This document shows, one piece after another, positions 1-7,666 of a stretch of 64,000 bases of DNA (the first letter of the stretch is position 1; the number at the start of each line of letters is the position of its first letter). The notes under the pieces are model-generated. The model saw only the letters and a program-made list of their open reading frames with translations. It did no database searches and was not told the DNA's origin. A program made the position numbers and the translations under genes. This DNA is from Arthrobacter sp. PAMC 25486. GTDB taxonomy: Bacteria; Actinomycetota; Actinomycetes; Actinomycetales; Micrococcaceae. The stretch covers positions 1,426,001-1,490,000 of the forward strand of contig NZ_CP007595.1 of assembly GCF_000785535.1 (NCBI RefSeq). Direction: 5' to 3'.

Positions 1-633
1 GCCGCAGGAGCGGGAAGCGCAGATGGTGAAGCAGGAACAGCCATCTACTGGTACTTCGCAGACACAAGCGACAGCCCGCCGAAGTGGATATTCTCCTCCG
101 GCCCTGAGTGCGTCTACGGCGAGAAGCCTCGGGACATCCTGGCCGAGATCGCAGGCATGATCGCCCACGAATTCCAACAAACACCCATCGCAGCCGCCGA
201 CTTCGGCTCCCAACCGGGACCCCATACCCTGCGCGGCGAGGAAACCAACGTCTGGGCTGAAGCAGCAACCCAGACCTTCAACCTGACCCTGATTGGCCAA
301 AACGTCACCATCACCGCCACACCCGCCGCCTACACGTGGAATTACGGCGACGGCACCATCTGGGGACCCACCCCGACCCATGGCGCACCCCTGCATCAGG
401 ACCGCATCGGCGAACAAACCCAAACAAGCCACATCTACGCCGAAACCGGCCGTCTCGCCATCAACCTCACCACCCATTTCAACGGCACATACACCGTCAA
501 CGGCGGCCCGGAACTGCCCATACCTGGACAGGGAAACATCCCCTCATCTGCCCTGCCCCTGACTGTTTGGCGCGCAGAAACACACCTCTACGCCGACAAC
601 TGCTTCCAAAACCCCCAGGGCATCGGCTGCTGA
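1..633 (+). CDS. C-terminal part of a PKD-like domain protein (5' end outside window)
   Basis: The frame is open from the first base to the TGA at 631-633, so about 210 C-terminal residues of a longer protein are present. The segment YTWNYGDGTIWGPTPTHG, followed by a stretch ending in TSHIYAETG, matches the W-x-F/Y-G-D-G and later H-x-Y pattern of PKD/Ig-like beta domains, which are common in surface proteins. One Cys lies near the visible start (PECVYG) and two near the end (NCFQ, GIGC), which suggests disulfides and therefore export. No signal peptide or anchor can be judged because the N-terminus is missing. Function is unknown. The related Arthrobacter-type proteins I know of are only called hypothetical. 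Confidence 0.75.
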   Translation, partial: AAGAGSADGEAGTAIYWYFADTSDSPPKWIFSSGPECVYGEKPRDILAEIAGMIAHEFQQTPIAAADFGSQPGPHTLRGEETNVWAEAATQTFNLTLIGQNVTITATPAAYTWNYGDGTIWGPTPTHGAPLHQDRIGEQTQTSHIYAETGRLAINLTTHFNGTYTVNGGPELPIPGQGNIPSSALPLTVWRAETHLYADNCFQNPQGIGC

Positions 634-642
634 GTCGCGCAC

Positions 643-702
643 GAAAGTAGGACAACGGGAGGCCACCTTCGCAACAAAGGTGACCTCCCGCCGTCGAACT
701 TC
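643..702. terminator. Bidirectional hairpin between convergent genes, AAGTACGACGG-type repeat
   Basis: Arms 656-669 and 677-690 pair over 14 bp with one G-T/C mismatch and a 7-nt loop. Pairing continues less perfectly outward to 643 and 702 (GAAAGTAGGAC against GTCGAACTTC). It lies between the 633 stop and the 717 stop of the opposing gene, so it probably ends transcription from both sides. There is no long T tract. The outer arm words resemble elements at 16935, 33173 and 51364. Confidence 0.6.
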
Positions 703-716
703 ATGAGAGGGAAGAA

Positions 717-2216
717 CTAGCCCAGGCCCTGCAGCAACTCCCGATAAAACACCACACCCGCGCCCAGCGAACTGACCCGCACCCGCTCGTTGACGGCGTG
801 GAGCGTACCCCGATCGGCGGCGTCCATCAGCAGCGGCGAGAAACGGTAGACCGCCGGCGAGATGGACGTGAAGTGCCGAGAATCGGTGGCTCCGGTCTGT
901 ATGTACGGGGTGACCACAGCATCCGGATAGGAAGCTGCGACGGCACGGCTGAGCAGCCCAAACTGCTCATTGGTGAAGGAAGAAATGGGCGACGGGTCAT
1001 GCCCGGAAACCACCCTGAGCTCCACCTCGGGATCATCAATAATGGACCGGACCCGCGCAACGACGGACTCGACGCTCTCCCCCACGGCAATCCGGATGTT
1101 GGCGTTGGCACGCGCTGTTGAGGCCAGCACATTGGAAGCCTTGCTGCCTTCGAGCATCGTCACCGCCACACTTGTGCGGGTCAGGGCGCGAGTTTCATCG
1201 CCCACCACACCAAAAACCTGCGTCAGCAGAGCCTTGAAGGCCCACAAATTCTCCGTCACCAACCGCAGGGCAAAGCCGCTGTGGGCCCCGATCCGCCGCA
1301 TCATTTCAGCGATGGGGTCGGGCATGGAGGCAGGGAACGGGTTTTCTTCCAGCGCCACGATGGCCTGCGCCAGCCGAGCTGTGGCACCCATCCGAGGCGG
1401 GGTTGAGGCGTGCCCGCCAGCACCCCGCACCAGCAACTCCAAATCCAAAATGCCCTTCTCAGCAACACCGATCACGGCAGCCGGCACCTTCAGTCCAGGG
1501 AAGGCCTCAAGCGCCACGGCGCCGCCCTCATCAAGCACCAGCCACGGCTCGACCCCGCGTGAGGCAAGCAGCGCAACGGCCGCCTCGGCACTGTCGCCGG
1601 CAGTTTCCTCATTGTTTCCGAAGGACAGGTACACGTCATGGCCCGGTGTGAACCCCTCCTCCAGCAACGCTTCAATGGCGCCCATGATGACGACCAATGC
1701 GCCCTTGTCGTCCAGGGCGCCGCGACCCCAGACATAGCCGTCTTCCTGGTGCCCGGAGAAGCCAGGATGCGTCCAGATATCGCGCACATCCACAGGCACG
1801 ACGTCGTAGTGAGCCATCAGCACTGTTGGCCGCGCACCGGCGTCGGCCCGAACACCGGACCACTTGAACAGCAGCCCGTGCCCGTTGACAAATTCCCGCG
1901 ACAGAGCCGTGTGCACGCCTGGATACAGCCGCTCGAGCGCCTCAATGAAGCCGGTGAACTGGTCCAGTTCTATCCTGTCCCGCAACGGAGAGTAAACAGT
2001 GCGGAAACGAATCAGTTCGCTCAGAATGTCGGCCGCCGGCTGCGCGAATTCCACGCCGATTTCAGCCGCATTCAAGGCAGCGCCAAAGTCCCCGGCCGGC
2101 GTGCCCGGGCCCGCCCGCAAGGCCCTTGCACTCATAACGGCTGCGGCACCCGCGGCTCCCACAGACAGGGCTGCCGTGACAGCACGATTGATCGATTTCG
2201 CTGATCCTTTAGGCAT
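717..2216 (-). CDS. M20 family zinc metallopeptidase (PM20D1/CPS1-like)
   Basis: About 499 residues. Metal-binding signatures of the M20 family are clear: TVLMAHYDVVP (His near 136), WGRGALDDKG (Asp near 170) and NNEETAGD (catalytic Glu near 203-204), followed by the inserted dimerisation domain and the C-terminal catalytic half. An Ala-rich hydrophobic stretch at residues 12-33 suggests a signal peptide or membrane anchor. Members cleave or form N-acyl amino acids or short peptides; the substrate here cannot be told. I chose the ATG at 2216 over a TTG 39 bases further upstream because the longer form adds a non-conserved tail. It is divergent from the FAH gene at 2279, so the 60-bp gap must hold both promoters. 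Confidence 0.85.
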   Translation of the reverse strand: MPKGSAKSINRAVTAALSVGAAGAAAVMSARALRAGPGTPAGDFGAALNAAEIGVEFAQPAADILSELIRFRTVYSPLRDRIELDQFTGFIEALERLYPGVHTALSREFVNGHGLLFKWSGVRADAGARPTVLMAHYDVVPVDVRDIWTHPGFSGHQEDGYVWGRGALDDKGALVVIMGAIEALLEEGFTPGHDVYLSFGNNEETAGDSAEAAVALLASRGVEPWLVLDEGGAVALEAFPGLKVPAAVIGVAEKGILDLELLVRGAGGHASTPPRMGATARLAQAIVALEENPFPASMPDPIAEMMRRIGAHSGFALRLVTENLWAFKALLTQVFGVVGDETRALTRTSVAVTMLEGSKASNVLASTARANANIRIAVGESVESVVARVRSIIDDPEVELRVVSGHDPSPISSFTNEQFGLLSRAVAASYPDAVVTPYIQTGATDSRHFTSISPAVYRFSPLLMDAADRGTLHAVNERVRVSSLGAGVVFYRELLQGLG

Positions 2217-2278
2217 GACAGGGATTCTATGCCACGTGACTGTGAACGCACCCAATACCGAAGAGGTAGGATGTCCTC

Positions 2279-3124
2279 ATGACAAATGCGCCGTACCGAC
2301 TTGCCCGTGTCCGCCCCCTCGATGCAGCGCAGGCAGGCAGTGCGCAGGCCCTGCCCGAGCAGTTCTTTGTCCGCAATGACGCCGTCGACTTCACCGGTCC
2401 CGAAGGCCGCATCTGGCACATCATTGAAACACCGTTCCCAGCCTCCCCCGCCAACCAGAACAGCGCGCCCCGCGCCGGCTGGTCCATCGGCGCCACTGTC
2501 ACCGAGGACCAGTTCATCTTTCTGGCCCCCTGCGCACCCGTCAACGTCTTCGGCATGGCGCACAACACCGGCGCCCCCGGCCGCGCCCTGCCCCCGCAGG
2601 CATTCCACAAGGCCGCCAGCTCCGTCGTGGGCCCCGGCGACGCCATCGAATTGAGCCCCACTGTGGGTTACGTCGACCCAGAGGCCGAGCTGACCATCAT
2701 CGTCGGGCGCCCCGCGAAAAACCTGACGCTCGAGACGGCCCGCAGCGCCATTCTCGGCTTCACCATCGGCAACGACGTCTCCGCCCGCGACGCCCAAAAG
2801 TCGGACGAACTCTGGCTCAGCGCCAAGAGCCCCGACACCTTCACCCCGCTTGGCCCGTGGATTGTTGTGGGTATGAAGGACGACGGCGTGGCCATCAGTA
2901 TTGTTCACAACGGCACCGAGCTGTCCCCCGCCACAAGCAACGATCTGGGCTGGGGCGTGGAAGAGATCCTGGTGTACCTGAGCGGCTTCATGACGCTCCA
3001 GCCTGGTGATGTCATCATGACCGGATTCCCCGCCGAGTGCCGCCAAATCACCCCCGGCGACGAGGTCATCTGCCGCATTGAAGGCATCGGCAAGCTGCGC
3101 AACCCGGTGGTGGCCGGGAACTGA
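2279..3124 (+). CDS. Fumarylacetoacetate hydrolase family protein
   Basis: 281 residues. The C-terminal two thirds form the FAH fold: FGMAHNTG near 100, VGYVDPEAELTIIVGR (the Glu-containing metal site), GFTIGNDVSARD, and the C-terminal GDVIMTGFP and GDEVICRIEGIGKL. These residues bind Mg2+ or Mn2+ and the enol(ate) substrate in acylpyruvases, oxaloacetate decarboxylases and homoprotocatechuate isomerase/decarboxylases. The N-terminal 80 residues are variable. No aromatic-degradation genes adjoin, so the substrate is unknown. The start ATG at 2279 follows directly on the divergent promoter region shared with the M20 peptidase. Confidence 0.88.
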   Translation: MTNAPYRLARVRPLDAAQAGSAQALPEQFFVRNDAVDFTGPEGRIWHIIETPFPASPANQNSAPRAGWSIGATVTEDQFIFLAPCAPVNVFGMAHNTGAPGRALPPQAFHKAASSVVGPGDAIELSPTVGYVDPEAELTIIVGRPAKNLTLETARSAILGFTIGNDVSARDAQKSDELWLSAKSPDTFTPLGPWIVVGMKDDGVAISIVHNGTELSPATSNDLGWGVEEILVYLSGFMTLQPGDVIMTGFPAECRQITPGDEVICRIEGIGKLRNPVVAGN

Positions 3125-3294
3125 GGGAGCCCCTCGGGGGGAAAACGCCCCGGATGTGAGCGAGCGTCAGGGAAAACACCCCCTTTGCTGCAGGAGCGTC
3201 GGGAGCAGGAGCGTCTGGTAGCCAGCGATTCACAGGCAATGCTCTTGCGGCTGATTGGGTGTTAACACGTTCAGCTGGCAGGATTTAGTTAACC

Positions 3295-3819
3295 ATGGCA
3301 ACAACAGCAACTCCGGATCCACTCCCCGTTGAGCCCCTCACCACGGGCCGCGGGGTTTTCGGTGCGCTCAAAAACTGGTGGCAGGCCAACCCGGTATTGG
3401 CCTCGCAATTGCGCGGCTTTGTCCTGGTCGCCATCGTTTGCACGGTCATCTCCATGACCATTTTTGCCAGCCTGCGCCCCCTGACCGGCACCCAATGGGC
3501 CAACGTCATCTCGCTCGTGTTGTGTTCCATTCTCAACACCGAGCTGAATCGGCGCATGAGCTTCGGCATCAACGGGCGCCATCTCTGGTGGCGGGATCAG
3601 CGGCGCGGGTTGTGGGTCATGCTGCTGGCGCTGGTCATGACCAGCGGCAGCCTCTGGGTACTCCACCAGATATCCCCGAACGCCTCAATTGTGGTTGAAC
3701 TCGCCGTCATTGTCTTGGGCAATGTGGCCTCGGCCGTGACCCGCTTCCTCCTGCTGCGCTACTGGATATTCCGGCGCGCGAAGAACGGCGCTCCGGTGGC
3801 GCCGAAGTCAACGTTCTAA
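3295..3819 (+). CDS. GtrA family membrane protein
   Basis: 174 residues with four predicted membrane helices, at roughly residues 40-62, 70-88, 105-125 and 135-158. The motifs NTELNRRMSFG between helices 2 and 3 and TRFLLLRYWIFRR at the C-terminus are the usual GtrA signature (N-x4-R...F and the final R-F...R-x-W-V/I-F). GtrA proteins are thought to flip or support undecaprenyl-phosphate-linked sugars for cell-wall or surface glycan decoration. No glycosyltransferase adjoins here. A 170-bp gap without a recognisable gene precedes it. Confidence 0.85.
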   Translation: MATTATPDPLPVEPLTTGRGVFGALKNWWQANPVLASQLRGFVLVAIVCTVISMTIFASLRPLTGTQWANVISLVLCSILNTELNRRMSFGINGRHLWWRDQRRGLWVMLLALVMTSGSLWVLHQISPNASIVVELAVIVLGNVASAVTRFLLLRYWIFRRAKNGAPVAPKSTF

Positions 3820-3846
3820 GCCGCGGCTGGAGCCCTAACTGGAGCC

Positions 3847-4140
3847 TTAAACTGTGTGCTCGTAGGTCAGGCAGTCGGCGTTGTCTGCGCCGGGGCCCAC
3901 CCGGACGGAATCGGCACCGCACATCAAGTGGTCGTTGTGGATGCACTCCGTGCGCTGGCAGGCACCAACGGAAGCCAACACCTTGGGCAGCCCGCCATGA
4001 ACACCGGTGTCGATGAACGTTGCACACTGGGCGTGGTCGGCATTCCCGCCGATCGTAATGCCGGACGCACCGCAATGGGTGTGATCGTTGAATGAACAGT
4101 TCGACACAGCGCATTCGGTGACGGGGACGGTGACGGTCAT
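3847..4140 (-). CDS. DUF1540 domain protein, two cysteine-rich repeats
   Basis: 97 residues made of two copies of a DUF1540 unit. Copy 1 has ECAVSNCSFNDHTHCGASGI then DHAQCATF; copy 2 has ACQRTECIHNDHLMCGADSV then DNADCLTY. Each unit carries four Cys (C-x4-C-x7-C-x13-15-C) and would bind a metal ion, probably zinc. Family function is unknown. The gene converges on gtrA-like 3295-3819 with only 27 bp between stops. Start ATG at 4140 is preceded on the minus strand by an AAGGAGA ribosome binding site. Confidence 0.88.
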   Translation of the reverse strand: MTVTVPVTECAVSNCSFNDHTHCGASGITIGGNADHAQCATFIDTGVHGGLPKVLASVGACQRTECIHNDHLMCGADSVRVGPGADNADCLTYEHTV

Positions 4141-4259
4141 AATCTTCTCCTTGCTGCGAAATCCGGTCCGTGCGGCCTGATTTCCTCCACCGTACGCCCA
4201 AACGCGGCGAACTAATTAGTGCCAATTTTGTGCGCTAATTCCGCACGTTCACGGGATAG

Positions 4260-4286
4260 ATGAGAGAATTCTCATTCAGGGCTCAT
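4260..4286. promoter_or_regulatory. Putative operator: ATGAGA-N4-TCTCAT dyad plus 11-bp CTCAT repeat
   Basis: A perfect dyad ATGAGA-GAAT-TCTCAT occupies 4260-4275 and a further CTCAT follows exactly 11 bp after the right half (4282-4286). The same dyad occurs at 6869-6884 upstream of the DUF4956 gene. An 11-bp phased repeat is the usual layout of OmpR/PhoB-type sites, so the adjacent response regulator is the first candidate to bind here. It lies 34-60 bp before the start at 4320. Confidence 0.5.
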
Positions 4287-4319
4287 CTGATTGGCAAGCT
4301 TGTGCGAAAGGATCGAACC

Positions 4320-4664
4320 ATGCACATCCCACGGTTCATCCTCATCACCTTCATCGCCCTGGTTGTGGGCGGAACAATGGTGGCCACGGGCCTGCTCGCC
4401 TCCAATTCAGAGCCCCGCCTGGGCGACACCATCGTTGTCACCCCGCAGGGCACACCCCCCTCAACAACCGCCCCGCCCACACCGTCCCCCAGCCCCACCA
4501 CCGCCCCACCGGCGACAAACAGCCCGACTCCCCCTCCGCCGTCGTCCAACCCAACGGCACCGGAGGGAGCCATCGAGGTCCCCGGATGCGCACCCCTGAC
4601 CGGCGACGACGACTGTGACGATTGGGACGACTGGGACGACTGGGACGATATTGATGACGACTGA
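4320..4664 (+). CDS. Small membrane-anchored protein with Pro/Thr stalk and WDD acidic tail
   Basis: 114 residues. A signal-anchor helix (about residues 6-26, FILITFIALVVGGTMVATGLL) is followed by a Pro/Thr/Ser stalk (about 42-80) and a Cys-containing acidic end in which DDW is repeated three times before IDDD. The tail would hang outside the cell and could bind cations. I do not recognise a family. The ATG at 4320 is preceded by GAAAGGA and is better placed than the ATG at 4260, which lies inside the dyad. Its 3' end overlaps the sensor-kinase start by 11 bp, so the two are probably translated together, and the protein may act as an accessory sensor for the kinase. Confidence 0.7.
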   Translation: MHIPRFILITFIALVVGGTMVATGLLASNSEPRLGDTIVVTPQGTPPSTTAPPTPSPSPTTAPPATNSPTPPPPSSNPTAPEGAIEVPGCAPLTGDDDCDDWDDWDDWDDIDDD

Positions 4665-6132
4665 CTCCCCGCGCCGGCACCTCACCGCCCGGGCCCGCAT
4701 CATCGGCGCCATGGTGCTGCTGCTCGCCGTGGCCTTTGCCGGCTCCATTGTGCTCTCGGCCCAGATCCTGAACGCGCGCACGGATGCCATGGTCGATGAC
4801 AGGCTCACGCATGCCGCCACGAGTTTCCGCACCTTCGCCATGTCACCCTCGGGCCGCACACAGTTCACGGCGGATGACCTGCTGACCCGGTATTTGCAGG
4901 ACACAGTGTCGAACCGGGCCGAGACCGCCTTCAGCCTGCTGGACGGCGCCCCGCACCGGCGCATGGCTGGCGATCCGCCCGTGCGGTTGGACAAGGATCC
5001 GGACTTTCTGGCGCTCATCTCCGACTATGAGGACCCTGCCCACGGCCGCTACAAGACGACGGCGGGCGAGGTCTCCTACGCGGTCCTGCCGGTGCAGGTG
5101 GTGGGCGATCCCGTGCCAGGAGCACTGGTCAGCGTGCAGTTCCGCAAGGAAGTTTCCGCACCGCTCTTCAGCTCGTTGGGCATTTTCGCGTTGGCCGGCG
5201 GGCTGGCCGTGATCGGCGCGGGCATTGCCTGCTGGCTCATCGCCGGACGTGTACTGGCCCCGCTGCGGCTGGTCCGTGAGACGGCCGAGACCATCAGCGA
5301 AAGCGATTTGCGCGGCCGGATCGAGGTCAAGGGCCGCGACGATGTTGCCGCCCTGGCCCGCACCTTCAACCGCATGCTCGACCGGCTCGAGACGGCATTC
5401 GCCACGCAACAGCAGTTCGTTGACGACGCCGGACACGAGTTGCGCACCCCCATCACCGTGATCCGGGGCCAGCTGGAAATGATGGGCGAAGACCCCGCCG
5501 AACGCGCCGACACCATCGCCCTCGTCACCGACGAGCTCGACCGCATGAGCCGCATCGTCAACGACCTGCTGCTGCTCGCCAAATCCCAGCAACCCGACTT
5601 CGTGATGCCGCAGGAGGTCGAACTCATGGACCTGCTGGTGGATGCGCTGAGCAAGGCCAGCATGCTCGGCCCGCAAAACTGGTCCGTCGACGAGCTCGCC
5701 GAGGGCCGCATCATTGCCGACGGCCAGCGCCTCACCCAGGCACTCATGCAACTCGCCTCCAACGCCGTCGCCCACACGCCGCCGCGGGGCATCATCGCCC
5801 TTGGCTCCCGACTGCTCCCCGATTCCATGGACGACGGCGGACGGCTGCTTTTGTGGGTGCGTGACACTGGCGCTGGAATCGCCCAAGAGGACCAGGAAGG
5901 CATCTTTTCCCGCTTCCGCCGCGGCGCCGGTGTGCCGCAAGCGGCCGGCGCCGGCTTGGGGCTGGCCATTGTGAAGTCCATTGCCGAGGCCCACGGCGGC
6001 ACCGTTACGGTCTCAAGTTCGCTGGGTGCCGGAGCGACATTTACCTTGAACTTGCCGGTGGCGCTGCGCCCGGATGACGAACACTCTGCTGTGGGCCTGG
6101 ATGCCGACAGCTCTTGGAAAGGCATTGCATGA
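4654..6132 (+). CDS. Two-component sensor histidine kinase
   Basis: 492 residues. Order: TM1 at about 15-36, extracellular sensor region 37-172, TM2 at about 173-197, HAMP at about 198-250, HisKA with H261 in FVDDAGHELRTPITVIRGQ, then HATPase_c with N-box SNAVAHTP, G1 DTGAGI and G2 GAGLGLAIV. This is the layout of OmpR-partner kinases. The sensor region is unlike domains I know. I chose the ATG at 4654 since the in-frame codons before it lie within the WDD repeat of the preceding gene. The stop overlaps the regulator start (ATGA), so kinase and regulator are one cistronic unit. Confidence 0.9.
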   Translation: MTTDSPRRHLTARARIIGAMVLLLAVAFAGSIVLSAQILNARTDAMVDDRLTHAATSFRTFAMSPSGRTQFTADDLLTRYLQDTVSNRAETAFSLLDGAPHRRMAGDPPVRLDKDPDFLALISDYEDPAHGRYKTTAGEVSYAVLPVQVVGDPVPGALVSVQFRKEVSAPLFSSLGIFALAGGLAVIGAGIACWLIAGRVLAPLRLVRETAETISESDLRGRIEVKGRDDVAALARTFNRMLDRLETAFATQQQFVDDAGHELRTPITVIRGQLEMMGEDPAERADTIALVTDELDRMSRIVNDLLLLAKSQQPDFVMPQEVELMDLLVDALSKASMLGPQNWSVDELAEGRIIADGQRLTQALMQLASNAVAHTPPRGIIALGSRLLPDSMDDGGRLLLWVRDTGAGIAQEDQEGIFSRFRRGAGVPQAAGAGLGLAIVKSIAEAHGGTVTVSSSLGAGATFTLNLPVALRPDDEHSAVGLDADSSWKGIA

Positions 6133-6791
6133 AGCGGATTCTGATTGCCGAAGATGAGGCACGCATTGCCACTTTTGTACAAAAGGGCCTCAGCGCCGAA
6201 GGCTATGTCACCAAAGTCGTGGGCGATGGCCAGTCTGCTTACGAGGAGGCCCGCTCCTATGCGCACGACCTGTTGATCCTGGACATCGGGCTGCCCGTCA
6301 TGGACGGGCTCACGGTGCTCCACAGGCTGCGTGAGGAGCGTGTTGACATCCCTGTGTTAATTCTTTCGGCGCGCAGCAGTGTTGAGGAGAAAGTGGCCGG
6401 GCTGGTGGGCGGGGCCGACGATTACCTCCCCAAGCCCTTCGCCTTCGAGGAACTCCTGGCCAGGGTCCGGCTACGGCTGCGCGGGCACGTCCTGGAGGAG
6501 GCGACCATCCTGACGGCTGGCCCGATCAGCCTTGACCTGCGCACCCGGCGAGCGCTGGTTGACGGTGTCAACAAGGACCTCAGCGCCCGGGAGTTCGCGC
6601 TAGCCGAGACCTTGTTCCGGCACCGCGACCAGGTCCTCTCGCGCGAACAGCTGCTCTCCCAGGTGTGGGGCTTCGACTTTGACCCGGGCTCAAACATTGT
6701 TGACGTGTATATCCGCTACCTGCGCAAGAAGTTTGGTGCGGAACGGATTGAGACGGTCCGCGGCATGGGGTACCGGCTCAAGCTGGACTGA
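6129..6791 (+). CDS. OmpR-family response regulator
   Basis: 220 residues. Receiver domain 1-115: acidic pocket AEDE (8-10), phosphoacceptor D52 in LLILDIGLPVMDG, switch residue in LILSARS, and the conserved Lys in YLPKPFAF. A winged-helix DNA-binding domain follows (about 125-220), ending in NIVDVYIRYLRKKFG and RGMGYRL. The start ATG at 6129 overlaps the kinase TGA. Two upstream regions in this locus share an ATGAGA-N4-TCTCAT dyad, which I infer to be its binding site, giving autoregulation and control of the DUF4956/VTC genes. Confidence 0.93.
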   Translation: MKRILIAEDEARIATFVQKGLSAEGYVTKVVGDGQSAYEEARSYAHDLLILDIGLPVMDGLTVLHRLREERVDIPVLILSARSSVEEKVAGLVGGADDYLPKPFAFEELLARVRLRLRGHVLEEATILTAGPISLDLRTRRALVDGVNKDLSAREFALAETLFRHRDQVLSREQLLSQVWGFDFDPGSNIVDVYIRYLRKKFGAERIETVRGMGYRLKLD

Positions 6792-6853
6792 GCCGGCGGG
6801 GCACTTCGGTGAGATGGGCGGCGAGGCACCTGGGCGAGCCGGGCGCCGTCGGA

Positions 6854-6906
6854 CTTCATCCGAACTTCATGAGAACGCTCTCATCTGGGTCTCCTTTTAC
6901 TCTCAT
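6854..6906. promoter_or_regulatory. Putative operator array upstream of the DUF4956 gene
   Basis: CTTCAT occurs at 6854-6859 and 6865-6870 (11 bp apart). The dyad ATGAGA-ACGC-TCTCAT spans 6869-6884, and TCTCAT recurs at 6901-6906, exactly 22 bp after the previous one. The dyad equals the one at 4260-4275. The helical phasing suggests tandem dimers of an OmpR-type regulator. It lies 53-105 bp before the start at 6959. Confidence 0.5.
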
Positions 6907-6958
6907 GCGGGTGCGCAACAGTAGTGGTTAGACAACAACCACTCGTTTAGGAGACATC

Positions 6959-7666
6959 ATGTTCAACCTTTGGATTGCACTCGCCGCCAACATGATCTGC
7001 ATCAGTGTTTTGGTGTACGCCGTCTACTTCCCCCGGTACCAGCGCCGCGACCTGGCCATCGCCTATGTGTGCCTGAACGTGGGCATCATGCTCGTGACGA
7101 TGCTGCTCTCCGGCAGCGGCGCCGGCATGGGCCTGGGGCTGGGGCTGTTCGGGGTGCTGTCCATCATCCGGCTGCGGTCGGACACGCTGACGCAGGGCGA
7201 GATCGGCTACTACTTCGCCGCCCTGGTGCTGGGCCTGATGAACGGGCTGCACCCGGACCCGGCCTGGCTCTCCCCCGTGCTCTCGGCCGCACTCGTTGCC
7301 GTGCTGTTTGTGGCCGACCACCCACGGATCGCCCCGCGCACCCGCCGCCAGACCATCACCCTTGACCGGGCCTACGCCAATGAGGGCGAACTCCGGATGG
7401 CGTTGGAGACGCTGCTGGGCGGGCCCGTCACCCGAATTGAGCTCATGGAGCTGGACATCGTTCGTGACCTGACCATCGCCGACGTCCGGTACAAGGCGGC
7501 CACCACTGCGCCGGTGGTGCCCTGCAGCCATGAAGCGGCTGCCGGCGGTGCCGCCGATCAGCATGCCTTGGCCGGGACACCCGGACCTTCCGGACTGGCG
7601 CACCCGCAGTACCCGGGTCTGGAGCCTGGAATGGCCCAGCCCAGCCGAGTCGGAGCCAGATCATGA
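6959..7666 (+). CDS. DUF4956 family membrane protein
   Basis: 235 residues. Hydrophobic helices lie at about 3-22, 32-50, 52-66, 80-95 and 100-120, followed by a soluble domain with RQTITLDRAYANEGELRMALE and VTRIELMELDIVRDLTIADVRYK. This is the DUF4956 layout: a membrane part, then a ferredoxin-like cytosolic part. DUF4956 genes commonly sit next to VTC polyphosphate polymerase genes, as here. The last 40 residues (Ala/Pro/Gly-rich) look like an unstructured extension. A strong AGGAGA lies 5 bp before ATG 6959. Its TGA overlaps the ATG of the next gene. Confidence 0.88.
   Translation: MFNLWIALAANMICISVLVYAVYFPRYQRRDLAIAYVCLNVGIMLVTMLLSGSGAGMGLGLGLFGVLSIIRLRSDTLTQGEIGYYFAALVLGLMNGLHPDPAWLSPVLSAALVAVLFVADHPRIAPRTRRQTITLDRAYANEGELRMALETLLGGPVTRIELMELDIVRDLTIADVRYKAATTAPVVPCSHEAAAGGAADQHALAGTPGPSGLAHPQYPGLEPGMAQPSRVGARS

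Noticed and set aside
5076..6323. Long antisense frame of 415 codons on the minus strand opposite the kinase and regulator genes
   Set aside because: It lies fully opposite two genes with clear motifs; Ser/Arg/Pro-rich composition is that of a high-GC shadow frame.
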